Positions 1-12,100 of a stretch of DNA of 64,000 nt are shown here, in pieces (within the stretch, counting starts at the first letter, position 1; every line of letters begins with the position of its first letter). A program made the position numbers and the translations under genes. The notes below the pieces were generated by a model that was given only the letters and a program-made list of their open reading frames with translations, was not told where the DNA came from and did no database searches. The stretch is from Furcasterigmium furcatum. Its lineage: Eukaryota > Ascomycota > Sordariomycetes > Glomerellales > Plectosphaerellaceae. The stretch is from contig BCIA01000005.1 of the NCBI GenBank assembly GCA_001599815.1, forward strand, positions 3,294,472-3,358,471, given 5' to 3'.

Positions 1-224
1 AAATCGAGTCGTTTTGCCATGGCGCGTCGTAGTTGCCGAGGTCATGTTTCCAGCATCATCATCATCAGTTCCTGTCCAGATAGAACCCCATCTACGCAAC
101 GACCCGCGGGTATTTTGTGACGGGCCAAGAAAATCCCGGGTTTCGCCGAAAACGAAAGCATCAAGTGCAACGGGCCGTGTTCATCAACGTAGAGGATGCG
201 AACATCTACTGACGGAAAGGCTGC

Positions 225-1130
225 TTAACCCTGGCGGGGAGCCTCCTTGGCCTCAACGGCGGCCTCCTCACCCATGGCGGTGAGAATGATAACGTCTGCG
301 GTATGTGTGAGCGAGCGCCATCAGCCGATGCGCGGGGCGGGGAAGACCTACTGGTATCCTTCTCCTCAGTCTTGAAGAGACGCTCGATCTTCTCGCCAAT
401 CTCGCCGTCGGGCATGCGGACATCGTCCTTGGTGTCACCCTCCTCGTTCATGAGGGAGAGGAAGCCATCGTCGGAGATGTCGAGCTGGAAAACCCGGGTC
501 AGCGGCACGCGTCGGGACGGGGCGACGGAGAGGGAGGGGAGCTTACAAGCTGGTACTCCTTGCGGGAGACGTTGGGGACGTCCATGTTGTGGGTGGAGGG
601 GGAGAGATCCTCAAGCTTCTTGCCGGTGAAGATGTCGGTGGCGACAAGGTGAACCTTGGCGTGACCGTGCTTGCCGGTCTTGGAGGTGGACATGTCGATG
701 ATCTTGCAGGGACGGCCCTTGATGACGACGTGACCGTTCTTGCGCAGAGCAGAGCACTGCATGGGGAAGGTGGTCGAGGCACCGGCATCGGCGGTGTCGA
801 ACTCGAGCTCGTGCTGTGGCGGGCACCATGGTTAGCCATTATTTCTCATCCCCAGCGCATCTCCAAGGTTTGCCGGGCGGCGGCGACAAGTATTTGCGAC
901 GGGCGACATGGCAACGACGGCCGAGATGCGTTCATGGACGGGCGGTAGGGTGCAGCGCAGGCGGTCGAGCGTCGCGGGGTTGCTTGTCCCATAATGCGGG
1001 GTGGTGTTTTTTCCGCCCAGGAGCAAGCACCGAGCACTACACCACCACCAGCACCAGGCGCACGCGGGCACAGTGCGTTGCGTTGACGGAAGAGGGTGCG
1101 GGCAGTACTCACAACATTGTCGTCGGCCAT
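225..1130 (-). CDS. eIF5A: Translation factor eIF5A (hypusine-containing)
   Basis: Four exons on the minus strand: 1130-1113, 813-547, 484-352 and 295-225 (489 nt, 162 residues). The introns are 299, 62 and 56 nt with GT..AG ends. The first exon codes only MADDNV. The protein then runs HELEFDTADAG and contains the deoxyhypusine-synthase target loop STSKTGKHGHAK, whose lysine between G and H is the one converted to hypusine, followed by the OB-fold C-terminal half (YQLLDISDDGFLSLM) and an end at KEAPRQG. Length and domain order match the family (about 157-167 residues). In eukaryotes eIF5A binds the ribosomal E site and helps elongation through poorly reactive sequences and termination. It is divergent from VPS52 across a 1.3 kb spacer. 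The unusually long first intron after an 18-nt exon is the one odd feature. Confidence 0.96.
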
Positions 1131-2474
1131 TTTGAAGGATTGACGGGAGTCTGGTGAAGAATGAACGAGGTGGTACGAGGAGTTCGACGAGGTCGGTGCT
1201 GGTTGTCTTGAGACTGGTGGTCAAGTTGGAAGGGTGAGGATGAGAAGGGGAAGAAGATGCGGCGGAGGGGCCAGGTGGAGGGGAAAGGCAAGGTCGATAT
1301 AATTTTTTTCCTCAATTTGTTATTGGGCCTCGCCCGCCAGCCGGCCAAAGTGTATGGGACAGAGGGTGGGCACTCCCAAGGCCTCCTCCCCTCTTCGCTC
1401 CCAGTCACTAGGTAGGTAGGGGGGGCGGCACCGGGAAGGACAGGACGGGGCCCGACCCAGGGGCCGACTCACAGCGGGCAGTGGCAGTGGCAGTGGGACA
1501 CTGGGCACCCACGCCTCCTCCTCGACTGCCTGTTGATGACTGACAGCCCGAGAACCTTGAACCCCGCGCTCATGCCGACGAGCCAGTGAACTCTCTGTCC
1601 TGCCAGCTGGAGGCGATCCAAACAGCCACAGGGCTTGCTGGAAGACTCACACCGGGTTACCCACCCGACTCTTCGCCGTCCAAACGGTTGAAATGGCTCG
1701 AAGAGGCTAATCACTGTATCCAGCCGGCGGGGTCTTGTGCACCTCAGAATATGTCTTGGCTTGTCCTTTGTGCTGCGCGTCATAACTCTGCCTGCCTGCC
1801 TGCGCTGGCCCGTCTTCTCTGCAGCGACAAGACGCATCCTCAATGGGCTCTTCACAAAGTGCGTGTGGACAGTCGGGGTGTGGTCTCTTTGTTTGGTGCA
1901 AGCAGTCAAAAGTGTGTGACTGCTGGGAGCCGATGATCCACACCACAGAGATCTGATCTCGCGCTGAATAAGGACGACCCCACGGCGGGTATCGATGGGG
2001 AAGGAAGCTCCAGGGTGAATCAATCACCTGTAATATTGGATCGTCAAGTTTCGAGTTCCTGGAACCCGGAAGATCTGATGACTTTTGGTTCTAGAAAGGC
2101 GCCTTGTTGAATCGAACGCGATGGGTTTGTGTACATACAAAGGTGAGGGGCAGGGACCAACGACACAACCAACCCTTCTTTCGTTGATCCTCGATGTCTG
2201 ACATGCGCCCACCCTCTGGCGCTGTGCCACACGCATATCCACAATTCCGAGGACTAGCTCGTGGCTGGTGGCCTTTTGAGCCAATCGACGGGGGACATCT
2301 TCCAGAAGGCCAGACAGCCTCGCCGAGCTCCCCTGAAGCTCACTGGCGACGGAGCATCCAGCTCAGGTCACCAATCGTGGTCAGCGTCCACATGCATTTG
2401 CCTTGACTTGACACCTCCAACCCATTCCGATCAATGACTTGATCCTCCCAGGATAACATCCGCATGTCGCCACC
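1131..2474. other. Divergent intergenic region eIF5A/VPS52
   Basis: This 1.34 kb spacer lies between two divergent genes and should hold both promoters. It carries a TAGGTAGGTAGG microsatellite at about 1409-1420 next to a G-run. Open frames here (for example 1469-2023 minus) show no family resemblance and are not supported as genes. Confidence 0.6.
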
Positions 2475-4531
2475 ATGTGGCTCGATCGCTTTGCCGCACA
2501 GTCGTCCCCATCTCCGTCTGCATCCCAGCCATCCAGTCGACCATACTCCCCGCTCCCTCGAAGAACATCCAGCGCCGCCGGGCCATACGTGACGTCGCAT
2601 CGCGCCGGGAACACACCGCGAGGATCCAGTATCTCTTTGGTGTCTAACGACTCGTCAACGTCGTTGCTAGCGTCCTCCAGAAAACCCAATGGCTCCGGGT
2701 TGAAGCAGTCCCAAACCGCATACGATGGACCGGATCCCCTCGAGACGCTGGGCAAGATCTTGGGAAACCTGGATGCCGGCAAGGCTGCGAGTGGCCAACC
2801 GATACCTATTGGGGTGGAAGACTTGGATCTGGATGTCGACTTTGGCGGTTTAGGCCTCCGGGACTTTGCGACTTCCCAGCCCGAGGCGGAGAAGGATGCT
2901 ATCAGACCTCCCACCCAGCGACAGACCGTAAAAGAGTGTACGTGGCGTCGACCTTTGGCCTCATAGAGTAATGTTGCTGATTCGAGCATACAGATGAGAG
3001 GGAAAAGACCAAATTCGAGGATTTGCACCGGTCCATAGCGGCATGCGACGGTGTCCTCGATTCCGTCGAAACGAACCTGGCAAGCTTCCGGAATGACCTT
3101 GCCGCAGTATCCGCCGATATCGAGTCTCTGCAATCCAGATCCTCGGCTCTGACCGTCCGACTCGAAAACCGAAAGGCTGTCGAGAAAGCTTTGGGCCCCG
3201 TCGTCGAGGAGCTCAGCGTCTCCCCAGTGGTCGTCTCCAAGATCTCCGAAGGACATATCGACGAAACATGGGTCAAGATGCTCGCCGAGGTAGACAAGCG
3301 CGCCATAGCATACAAGAACAACTCGACCGGCCAACGAAAGAGCAAGGCCTGGGACGACCTGGGACCTTTGCTGGACAAACTCATCCTCAAGGCCATAGAG
3401 CGCATCCGGGACTTCATCGTTGCCCAGATTAAGGCTATGAGGTCCCCTCACATCAACGCGCAGATCATCCAGCAACAAAATTTCCTGAGGTTCAAGGAGC
3501 TCTATTCCTTTTTGCACCGCCATCATTCTACCTTGGCCGAGGAGATCTGCCAGGCGTACATGAACACAATGAGGTGGTACTACCTCAACCAGTTCACACG
3601 ATACCAGACAGCCTTGGGGAAGATGAAGCTGCACGCGCTGGACAAGAACGACGCCATCGGCATCGAAGACTCGTCACGGAAAGCATCCGTCTTGTCCGCC
3701 ACGAAGCACGTGGGACCACCGCACGACGCCTTCAACCTCGGCCGTCGCATCGATCTCCTCAGAGCTGGAAACCAGGCCGCAATTTCCTCCTACCTGGCCG
3801 AAGAAGACCGCTCGACACATTATCTCGAGGTGCCATTCCGTAGCTTCAACCTTGCCCTCATTGACAACGCAACGGCCGAGTATAGCTTCCTCGCCACCTA
3901 CTTCTCGCCCCCACTGTCCATGGGAGTCATCTCCCGGCAGTTCAACTACATCTTCGAGCCGACCTTCACCCTCGGCCAGACCCTGACAAGATCGCTCGCG
4001 GGTGATAGCTACGACGCCCTCGGCCTCCTGCTAAGCATCCGCATCAACCAACACCTCGCCTTCGAGCTCCAGCGGCGCAAGGTCCCCGCCATGGAGAACT
4101 ACATCAACGGCACGAACATGCTCCTCTGGCCGCGGCTGCAGGTCGTCATGGACCAGCACTGCGAGTCTGTCCGGCAGCTCACCAACGCCCTGCCCTCTAA
4201 GGCCGGCAAGGCGGACCAGGCCAGGCTGTCGGCCGCGCCGCACCTCGTGACCCAGCGCTTCGGCCAACTGCTCCAGGGCGTGCTATCCCTGAGCACCGAG
4301 GCCGGCGATGACGAGCCCGTCGTCTCGAGCCTGCGTCGACTCCGGTCCGAGATCGAGGTGTTCCTAACGCGGCAGAGCCAGCTTTACGCCGACAAGCGCA
4401 AGCGCGAGCGCTTCCTGTACAATAACTACTCTCTCATCCTGACCATCATCAGCGACGGGGAGGGGAAGCTGGCGGAGGAGCAGCAGGAGCATTTCGAGGG
4501 GTTGAAGATCGCGTTCCAGGAGGGTGCTTGA
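2475..4531 (+). CDS. vps52: GARP/EARP tethering complex subunit VPS52
   Basis: Two exons, 2475-2937 and 2994-4531 (2001 nt, 666 residues), separated by a 56-nt intron (GTACGT..CAG). The joined protein reads through the junction as TVKE-YEREKTKFEDLH. The N-terminal 150 residues are Ser/Pro-rich and low in complexity. The rest follows the VPS52/Sac2 pattern: a helical bundle starting LHRSIAACDGVLDSVE, then LQSRSSALTVRLENRKAVE, then the IERIRDFIVAQI and YSFLHRHH segments that match VPS52 of animals and yeast in order. VPS52 pairs with VPS51, 53 and 54 to tether endosome-derived vesicles at the trans-Golgi. The start is the first ATG in frame and begins the MWLDRF segment. It converges with the TBC GAP gene, with only 164 bp between stops. 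Confidence 0.92.
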
Positions 4532-4695
4532 TGGACGATGCAGCATGGATTTTTCGTTTCGGTTGTCTCTGCGGGGCGTTCGGGGTCATTCATCTGGGAG
4601 ATAGGAATCATGACATTCGGATTTAGACGATGAAAAAGCTGTATTTGGATATCTTGTGATTGCTGCTCTTGCGAGTGTGTTGTATGCAGATGCCT

Positions 4696-6002
4696 CTAAT
4701 ATGTATACGTCCACTTCGTCCCGTTTGTCCATTTCGACCAGATATTCGTCAGGACTGTCACGGGCGTGCTCCTCCGGAGGAGCAAGGCCAGCAGGCCCAC
4801 GGCCACGGCGAGACCTGCGCTACCAATGGCCTTGCGGTGCGTCCAGAGGGCCCGCATCACCTTCTTACGGCGCTCCAGGGCCCTCAGCTCGGAGGACTGC
4901 TGCTTGAAGTATGATTCGCCCTCGGCCATTGTCTGCTTCGAGGAGACTTCTGCCGTTCGTGCCGTTTTAAGGCAGCTGGCTTTCGATATCCGCCTCCACG
5001 CGGGCAGCGTGTCCGGTGGGTGGCGGCGGTATAGGTCTGTGGTGTCGGTGATGAGCTTCTCGATGTCCATGTCCTGGGGCAGCTTAGAGAGGATGAGGTG
5101 GAGCATGGAAGGGTCGTCGTCTGCCTGCTCGAAGAGCTCTTCGCGGCGGGTGAGGACGATCTGGGCGAACATGTAGACGCTGAACACGGGTTCGCGGGTG
5201 AGGAGGACGTCGAAGAGGCGGGCGATGTCGCCATAGGCCTGTACGTCATGGGCGTACATTGTGAGAGTGCCGGCGAGGGCGTAGAAGGGCTCGGTGCCGG
5301 AGAGGTGATGGCGGAGGGATGGGTCAGCAGCACCGAGGATGTCAGGGATAAGGCGCAGCTGGGCGACGGTGGGCTCGAGATTCGTGAGCATGAAGTCGCG
5401 GATGCGCAGCACGGAGAGGCGAGCAACGAGGCGGGCTCGGAGGACCGGCGTTGGGAGGACGAGGAGAAAGACCTGGCAAATGTCGTGGTATCCCTGGAAA
5501 TAGCATAGGTATGGGTATCGACGGAGGACGGCGACGATGAGGTCGGAGAGTTGGGATTTCCATTGGGCGAGTTGCGCATCGGTCTGGTCTGTAGCGGGTT
5601 AGAGTGGCTGGCAGAGGCGGCACCGGGACGATAGCTGAACATACCGCAAGGGTAATAGATGAAGGCTCTGTTGACGTCGAGCTGGACCTGGTCCTCATCC
5701 TTGTGCCGGGGCAGCTCTTTCCAAGAGCCGTCATCTTGTTCGTCCGAGGACGAAGTCTCGCCATTGGACACCCCAAGGAGAATGGGCCAGGCCTGCCTGC
5801 GGAGTTCATCGTCCAAGAAGCCCCCTTGGGTCTCTGCGAGGCTTTCCAGTGCCCCTATCATATTCCACCTGCATGCCTCGAGGATCTCGGCCCGCTTGCG
5901 CGAGGTGAACTCGTCCTGAGCAGTGTCGACGGCGGGGCTGTTCTCGCTGTCATGGTCGGACATCGTCTGCTTCTCCATGGTCATTTGAGAGCCCGGAGCC
6001 AA
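4696..6002 (-). CDS. TBC-domain Rab GTPase-activating protein, TBC1D20/Gyp8 type
   Basis: Two exons, 6002-5645 and 5588-4696 (1251 nt, 416 residues), with a 56-nt intron. The TBC arginine finger lies in QLDVNRAF (Arg112) and the glutamine finger in YFQGYHDIC (Gln151), so both catalytic residues are present. The intron falls between the two fingers; only the spliced frame continues as DQTDAQLAQWKSQ and restores the second motif. A single hydrophobic segment near the C-terminus (SAGLAVAVGLLALLL) looks like a tail anchor. This architecture matches TBC1D20 and yeast Gyp8, ER/Golgi-membrane GAPs acting on Rab1/Ypt1-type GTPases. The substrate Rab is inferred from the family. Alternative starts exist at Met7 and Met14. 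Confidence 0.88.
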
Positions 6003-9000
6003 GTCCGGGTGGCTGGTAGTCGGGATTCAGGTGTCGTTGCGTGAGGACACGTGCATGGTACCGGGGAACGCCTGGGTGTCCCAACAGCTACCAGGCCGTG
6101 GCGGACGAGCTATCACATTCGGGTCGGGTGAGACACGAGCGACAGGCACATGTAACGTCGAGGCTGTGGGGAGCTTCGGGTGAAATCCCTGACGAGCTGA
6201 GCAATGTCTCATGCGGAAGGGCGGGAGGAATTGGGACCGTTAGCTTAGGGCGCGGAAACGCGGTTAGGATGACGCGGGTTGAAGCTGAGGGCGAGCTGCC
6301 AGCGCATCACGGTCGTCGTCGGGCCTAGGAGGACAGGATGACGTGGGCGCACTGACCATGCCCAGGGTGCAGCCCTGTAGCCCCCGACCGATTTAAGGCC
6401 CCCACGGGTGCCGCGTGTTCCCGCTGGCCGCTAGAGGATCTGCTTCAGGGGATGCCCCACCTATAATCGACCACTAACGACTGGTGCAAGCGACCTAACC
6501 GTCCCCGTCCCGTCACGTACATACGGCGTACGGCACATCTCCCGGTACATTGTTCCATGGCCCTGCCCTGTCCCCAAATTAGAAGAGGCGGGCTCATAAG
6601 GTGATCAGGCAAGCCGACGGTAAGTACATCGGTCAATCCCTCGGAATGTCTCAAAGGGTCAGCTGCACTTTCTCTCGCCAGCGGGTCCATCCAATGGCAC
6701 TGCGAGAGTCGAGCTGACCGGACGCGGGATGACCCTGAAGATGATAGCGGTTATCTACCGTCCTCGTTCTCCATCAGTCACAGCTGCAGTCAAACAATCG
6801 GACGAGGGAAACGAAACTCGACCGACAGGGCACCCAGACAGTTTTCCAGGCCACCGGTGCTGGGAGGAACAACCGGATGAGCCTCGCCCTCGATAACCTT
6901 TGTCGTCTTTGTCACTTATTGGTCATATCCTCGGGCAGACGAGGGGGCTCGAGAATGGTTCATTGATTTTAAATGTGGCATGACATTTTGAAAATGATAT
7001 GTCATAAATGATAGATCTGAAGTACGTCGCCGGGCAGGCTGCACGGATGTCGGGGAGCCCCTCGCTCGGGGGAAGAAGCAAAGTGCCTGGGTATAACCTG
7101 TGCGGCCCTGTCATTAGTACCAGCACAAGAGCCTTGGTTGAGCGGCTGGAAGCGCCCCATAGCCGGGCATTCCCGCAGGCCAACCGACATTCTGCGGCCC
7201 CGGCAGATTTCGGGGCCCAGGTGATGTGCAGTTTGTCTATGCAAGGCGCCCGGCAAGGGATGGATGGAAAGAGGGGGGGGGGCAGACCCTCTTCACGGTC
7301 GACGCAGTGGCCTGCCAGGTCCGCAGATACAAAGGAATGGGGTGCTGGGAACAAACACCTGTTGCCGTCTCTGGTCGTACAACAGGCACCGGGGGGATGG
7401 ATGGGCTTCTCGGCCAGGCCGATGAGATGTCTCAGATGCACACCGGCGGGGCGTCGCGTTTCGATTAGTCGACATTAAATAGGTGCTTTGACAGAGTCCT
7501 TTGCGAGGACTGTCTTTTTCCCACCAGCCCAGTGGCTGGATGATCAACGCCACAAGCCTGATGTACATGCGGGAAAGGCTGACTGAAGGGAGAGCCGCGC
7601 CTGGCGATAGGTAGGTGAATGCGATATGTTCGTCTCCGGCACATGAGCAGCAGTGGGGGTTGTAGACTGTCTCGGTGCCTGGATTTCGCTTGCCGCGGGA
7701 TGACAGTTCTGGGCAGACGTACATCGGGCTGTCTGCAGATCGAGTGTCAGGTAACTGAGATAAATCTCTCTTTTTCTGTTGCCTCGGGAAAGATGGGCGC
7801 TTGCTCGACTTCTGCCTGTTAATAGAATATTTGTCAGGACTTCCGTACCTACCTACTTACGAGGTAGCTGTACAGGTAGGTAGGTGCCCTGGTTTAGAAG
7901 TGACCCGACCAGACAATGGATGAAGTGAAGGGGTAGAGTATGCCCGGCCCATAGAGAGGACGGGTTTTGGTAAGCCAAGACGGCGGTGCGCAACCGATGC
8001 TTAGCGCCGGAACCCCCTGCTGACAGCCCGCGCGAACCGTTGAACTTGGGATCGCCCCGCTATTGTCTCCCCCGAATCTCAAAATTCCCACTCGCTGCGG
8101 AAGGCACCAACCGCGCTCATTCCTTCCATGACTGTCCATCAGGTGGTTTTAGTACGGACGGAACATAGCTTCCTAGGCAGCTCCTCCTCCCGCCACCCAT
8201 CGCTCAGCATCACCTCATACCTCCTGGACTACTGATTCTGCCTCCGCAACCTTCACATCACCTCCCAAGACCACAACTTCTTTACGTGGGAGGGCCCAGT
8301 CCAGGAGTCCACGACACCGGAGACCATAAGAGCATCACCAATCTCGGCGTGATCGTCTCCTGGCCCCTCCAGCTATTCCTCCTGTGGGAGCTTCGCCACC
8401 AGTTCACGCTACAGGACGCATCCCAACCGGGCCACGGTGCATATCTGTCCTTGCCAACCACTTCTCCACGGCATTCTTCGGGATCGGCAAAAGACTCACG
8501 GCTCGAATTCTGCCGCTCCCGCCGCAGCATCAGACCTTCTTCTGCTCGGTAGCCTCACGGAAACCAGCCCAAGCAACAGCCACATCTGTGCCCAACCAGT
8601 TACCTCGCCTCGCCAAAGGTTGGGTTCCGGGTTATTCGGGCCTACAAGCTCGACAGCGTGGCCCCTTGTTGATTCTCCTCGCCCAGTTAGACACCTGAGT
8701 CGCGATTTCAGGGGTACCCGGCAGGACAACGCCAGGTCCATCTCCGGGACGGGACGTTGATGACTACGACGGCGGCGGCCACAGTTGGTTTTGCGTCCTG
8801 ACTACGACTTATTCGTCTCTCGCCGCAGTAGCTCCTTGGGACCCCCTTCCCTTTCGCCGAGAAGCGTCTCGAGCATCCCAGTCCTTATTTAGCCCGCTGG
8901 CTTCGGAAGTGTGGTCCTGTAGGGGCTCTTTTATCCGTACGCAGGCGGCAGCTCTCTGGTAGCCTCTCAGGCAACAGCTGGGCCATCACCATCCGTTACA

Positions 9001-9136
9001 ATGCTTGCGGACCCTGCGAGACTTTTGGTTCTTCCCGTCTCCCGCCAAAACCGTGCCGTATACGCCTACCCATGCATAACGATCTCCCTGGGCTCACAGG
9101 CGTAACATCACCCAGCAACCCCTGCTCAGCACCGAA
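6003..9136. other. 3.1 kb region with no recognisable gene
   Basis: The largest gap in the window. Short open frames occur on both strands (7002-7478, 8282-8760), but none shows domains or consistent splice signals. Contents that can be stated: an inverted repeat of TACCTA/TAGGTA type at 7847-7885, a poly-G run near 7268, and pyrimidine-rich sequence around 8180-8290 that resembles a fungal promoter or 5' leader for the gene beginning at 9137. A non-coding RNA or a species-specific small gene cannot be excluded. Confidence 0.5.
7847..7885. repeat. TACCTA/TAGGTA inverted repeat
   Basis: ACCTACCTAC at 7847-7856 is matched by its exact reverse complement GTAGGTAGGT at 7876-7885, leaving a 19-nt loop. 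It belongs to a group of TAGGTA-type microsatellites found only in spacers in this window. Confidence 0.75.
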
Positions 9137-12100
9137 ATGGCAACAATCGAGACCAACGTCTTCCGAGACGGTCAATGGCAAACAAGCCGCCGCAGCATAC
9201 ACAGCCTTCTACAAAGCAACGCCGGCACGTTCGCTACCATAGCCGAGCCCCAGGGCGAGGCCCCTTCTTGCGGAATTCTGACCAGAACACTGGTCGACAG
9301 TCCCATTGTGCACCACATTCTCCCTGCCAAACTACGATCCCGGCATCAGAATGATGTTGTTTTCATCGGGGTAGGTGTCCCTTTCTTCCTTCTCCTTAGG
9401 GCTTGCTCGCTGTGTTGCGCGTCCAGGATTTCCGGTCCTGCCTCAGAAACAGAGGAGCCGACCCGTTGCTCTCGCAATGAACATCCTTGTCTCGCTCGAC
9501 CTCCCAGCGGCAGGCACCCTCATACTAACGTGACTAGGATTACTACGTTCAAGTAAACGAACTGCGCAATGGCAGTGAGCTTCATGAGGTCTTGAGGAAG
9601 AACGATTTCGATTCCCGCATCGTGAATGCCTGCGTCTTGGGGACGACCAGCGAACCGCTGGACGGACGAGGACATGACCTTCCCTTCGGCCAGATAAAGC
9701 CTGAACCCGAAGACGTGGACATGGCTGGCGGCATCGGGCCGCATCCGGAAGGCTTACAGGGAGAACTGCCACCACACTTGCTGCTCCTGATCCTCGAATC
9801 GGGGCTGTTCGTCTTCCTCTATATCCAGGCACACGGGAAATTCGCTTCTTCGACATTCCGACATTCTGACCGAAGACTGGGCAATCTCGGATTCCATTTG
9901 GCCGTTGATCCATTTTCACGTTACCTTGCCGTTGGAGACATCGAGAACAAGGTGGTGGTGTATGAGCTCGAGTCATGGGAAGAGATGAACCGACAATATC
10001 AGCGCGGCAGGATTGTGACGCCCATCAAAACGTACACCCCGAGGACCATCGCAGGTCTAGTTCACAAAATGGAGTTCCTGCATCCGCGGCCACAGGATGA
10101 CTACCACGTTATCCTCATCTTAATCGTCATCACCAAGAAGAATTCTAACATGGTCATCTATGACTGGGAATTAGGCGAGGATTTGGGTCGAATTTTTGAC
10201 GACGAGAAACAAGGACATCGCCTCCCCACGGAGCACCGCATGCCCCTTTTCTTGGTTCCCCTGACGGTTCGAAACTCATTCCTTATCGTGTCGGAGCATT
10301 CCATTGGCTTCTGCAAAGACCCCCTACAAGGCCCTCCGAACATCCGTTCTGTGAACGCTGGCAACCATAAACCAAGCCAGTACCACCACGGACTGCGAGC
10401 GCCACTTTGGACGGGCTGGGATCGCCCTGTACGGAGGCGACGCTACTACGAAGAGCATGATCACATCTATCTTGCTCGTGAGGACGGCGTGATTGCGTAC
10501 TGGGAGATGGACAAGCATGATGTCGCGGGGGCCCTGATGAGCGTCGGTACCTGCAACTGCAGCATCTCCACGGCTTTTGCCACAATGGAGGAATCCCAAT
10601 CCGACCTGGCCATTATTGCTGGTGACTCGGGCCCCGGGATGATCTGCCAGGTAAGCTTCCCCGCTGGATCATTGGTTTCACATATAGTCTTGCTGACGGT
10701 GAACCATCCAGCTTAAAGCTAGGGCACCCATTGTTGAGCTCGGAACCATTCCCAACTGGTCTCCGACGAGGGACCTTGCCACCACCGATAGACATGCGAC
10801 ATGGAACCCAGAAGATGTCTCTGATGGGCCTCTGAAAGAACCCTGGGAAAATCCCGATGGATCGGACCGGGTGTTCTGCATCTCGGGGAAGGGATCGCAG
10901 GGCACCATCTCCGAGCTTCGTTTCGGGCTAGCTGCGAACATTGGCTGGGACATATCCTTTGGCTCACACATCCAACGGTCCTGGATATTTGAGGCTCTTC
11001 TACCCGACATCGGGCCTGGCTACTATTTGCTCATGACTCTACCGGATACTTCTAGCGTTTTGCAGCTTCCCCGTGGCTCTGACGACCCCAGTCAGCCAGA
11101 CTCCGACAGCCATCACTTTGATCTGTCGTCCCGCACATTGGCCGCCGCTCAAAGTTCAGATCAGTTGATTGTACAAGTCACAGAGACGTCGATTGTCCTG
11201 GTGACTCCCTTCACAACGTACGTACGACAGTGAAGCGAAACTTTTGTTCAAAATTGACTTTGGATCAGCACTCGATATACCTACGACTCATTCTCAGGCG
11301 TTTACGGCGACATTGTGCAAGCGACCATCAGAGGGAACTCTGCGGCCATTGCGACACACCATGGAGGCCGATTCTATGTCCACACTTTCCGCATCGAGGA
11401 TGCAGAGGCGTCACTATTCAGAAGCTCCGAGTGCTTGGGAGAGGTCACAAGCCTCGTGTTTTGCACCTTGCAGGATTGGGACCATCTGCTCGTCGGTAGC
11501 TGGAAGGATGGCAACCCCTATGTGGAAGTTTTTGACTCGAGGGAAGAAATGACGGAATCGCGTCTGATACTACAAATCAACGCAGGTGAGTGCTCCTCGA
11601 TCTCTTCGGGATTTCCGTGCGACTCGACCTAATATCTATGTTTGCGTCCACAGCCGAGCCACACGAAGGCACAACTGACCAACAGCCGCTCGAGCCCATC
11701 ACAAGCATGGTTGTTTCCAAGGCAGCAGCTGAGACGGCTGTGGCTATTGGGTTGCGCAGTGGTCATCTTGTCACCTTGTGTCTCAGCACAGCATCTCCAG
11801 GGTCGGCTCGCATGACTCGGGAGAAGATCGGCTCTGTTGCAGTGGATGTGTTCCCTATCAACAACCCGTCGCTTCCGGAGATGTTCTTTTTGTGTTGCGA
11901 CGACGTGCTGCTTCTCCTCGGCGGCTTCGACGAGACAAAGTACAAGACGAAGCACCGAATCATCGCCAACGATATTCAAGCGCCCGGGGCCCCGTCTCCT
12001 CCCATCCATTTCGCGACGAGCACACGACACGGCCTTGGGCATGATGACCATATATCGCTGCTATTGCTCTCTGGAGGCCGCATCCTGATATCCGAGATGT

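Noticed and set aside
2381..3634. 417-residue open frame on the minus strand
   Set aside because: It lies antisense to VPS52 and has no domain. Long antisense frames are expected opposite GC-rich coding sequence.
7002..7478. Overlapping open frames on both strands in the gene-poor block
   Set aside because: There is no domain, no consistent codon use and no splice sites; mutual overlap argues for chance.
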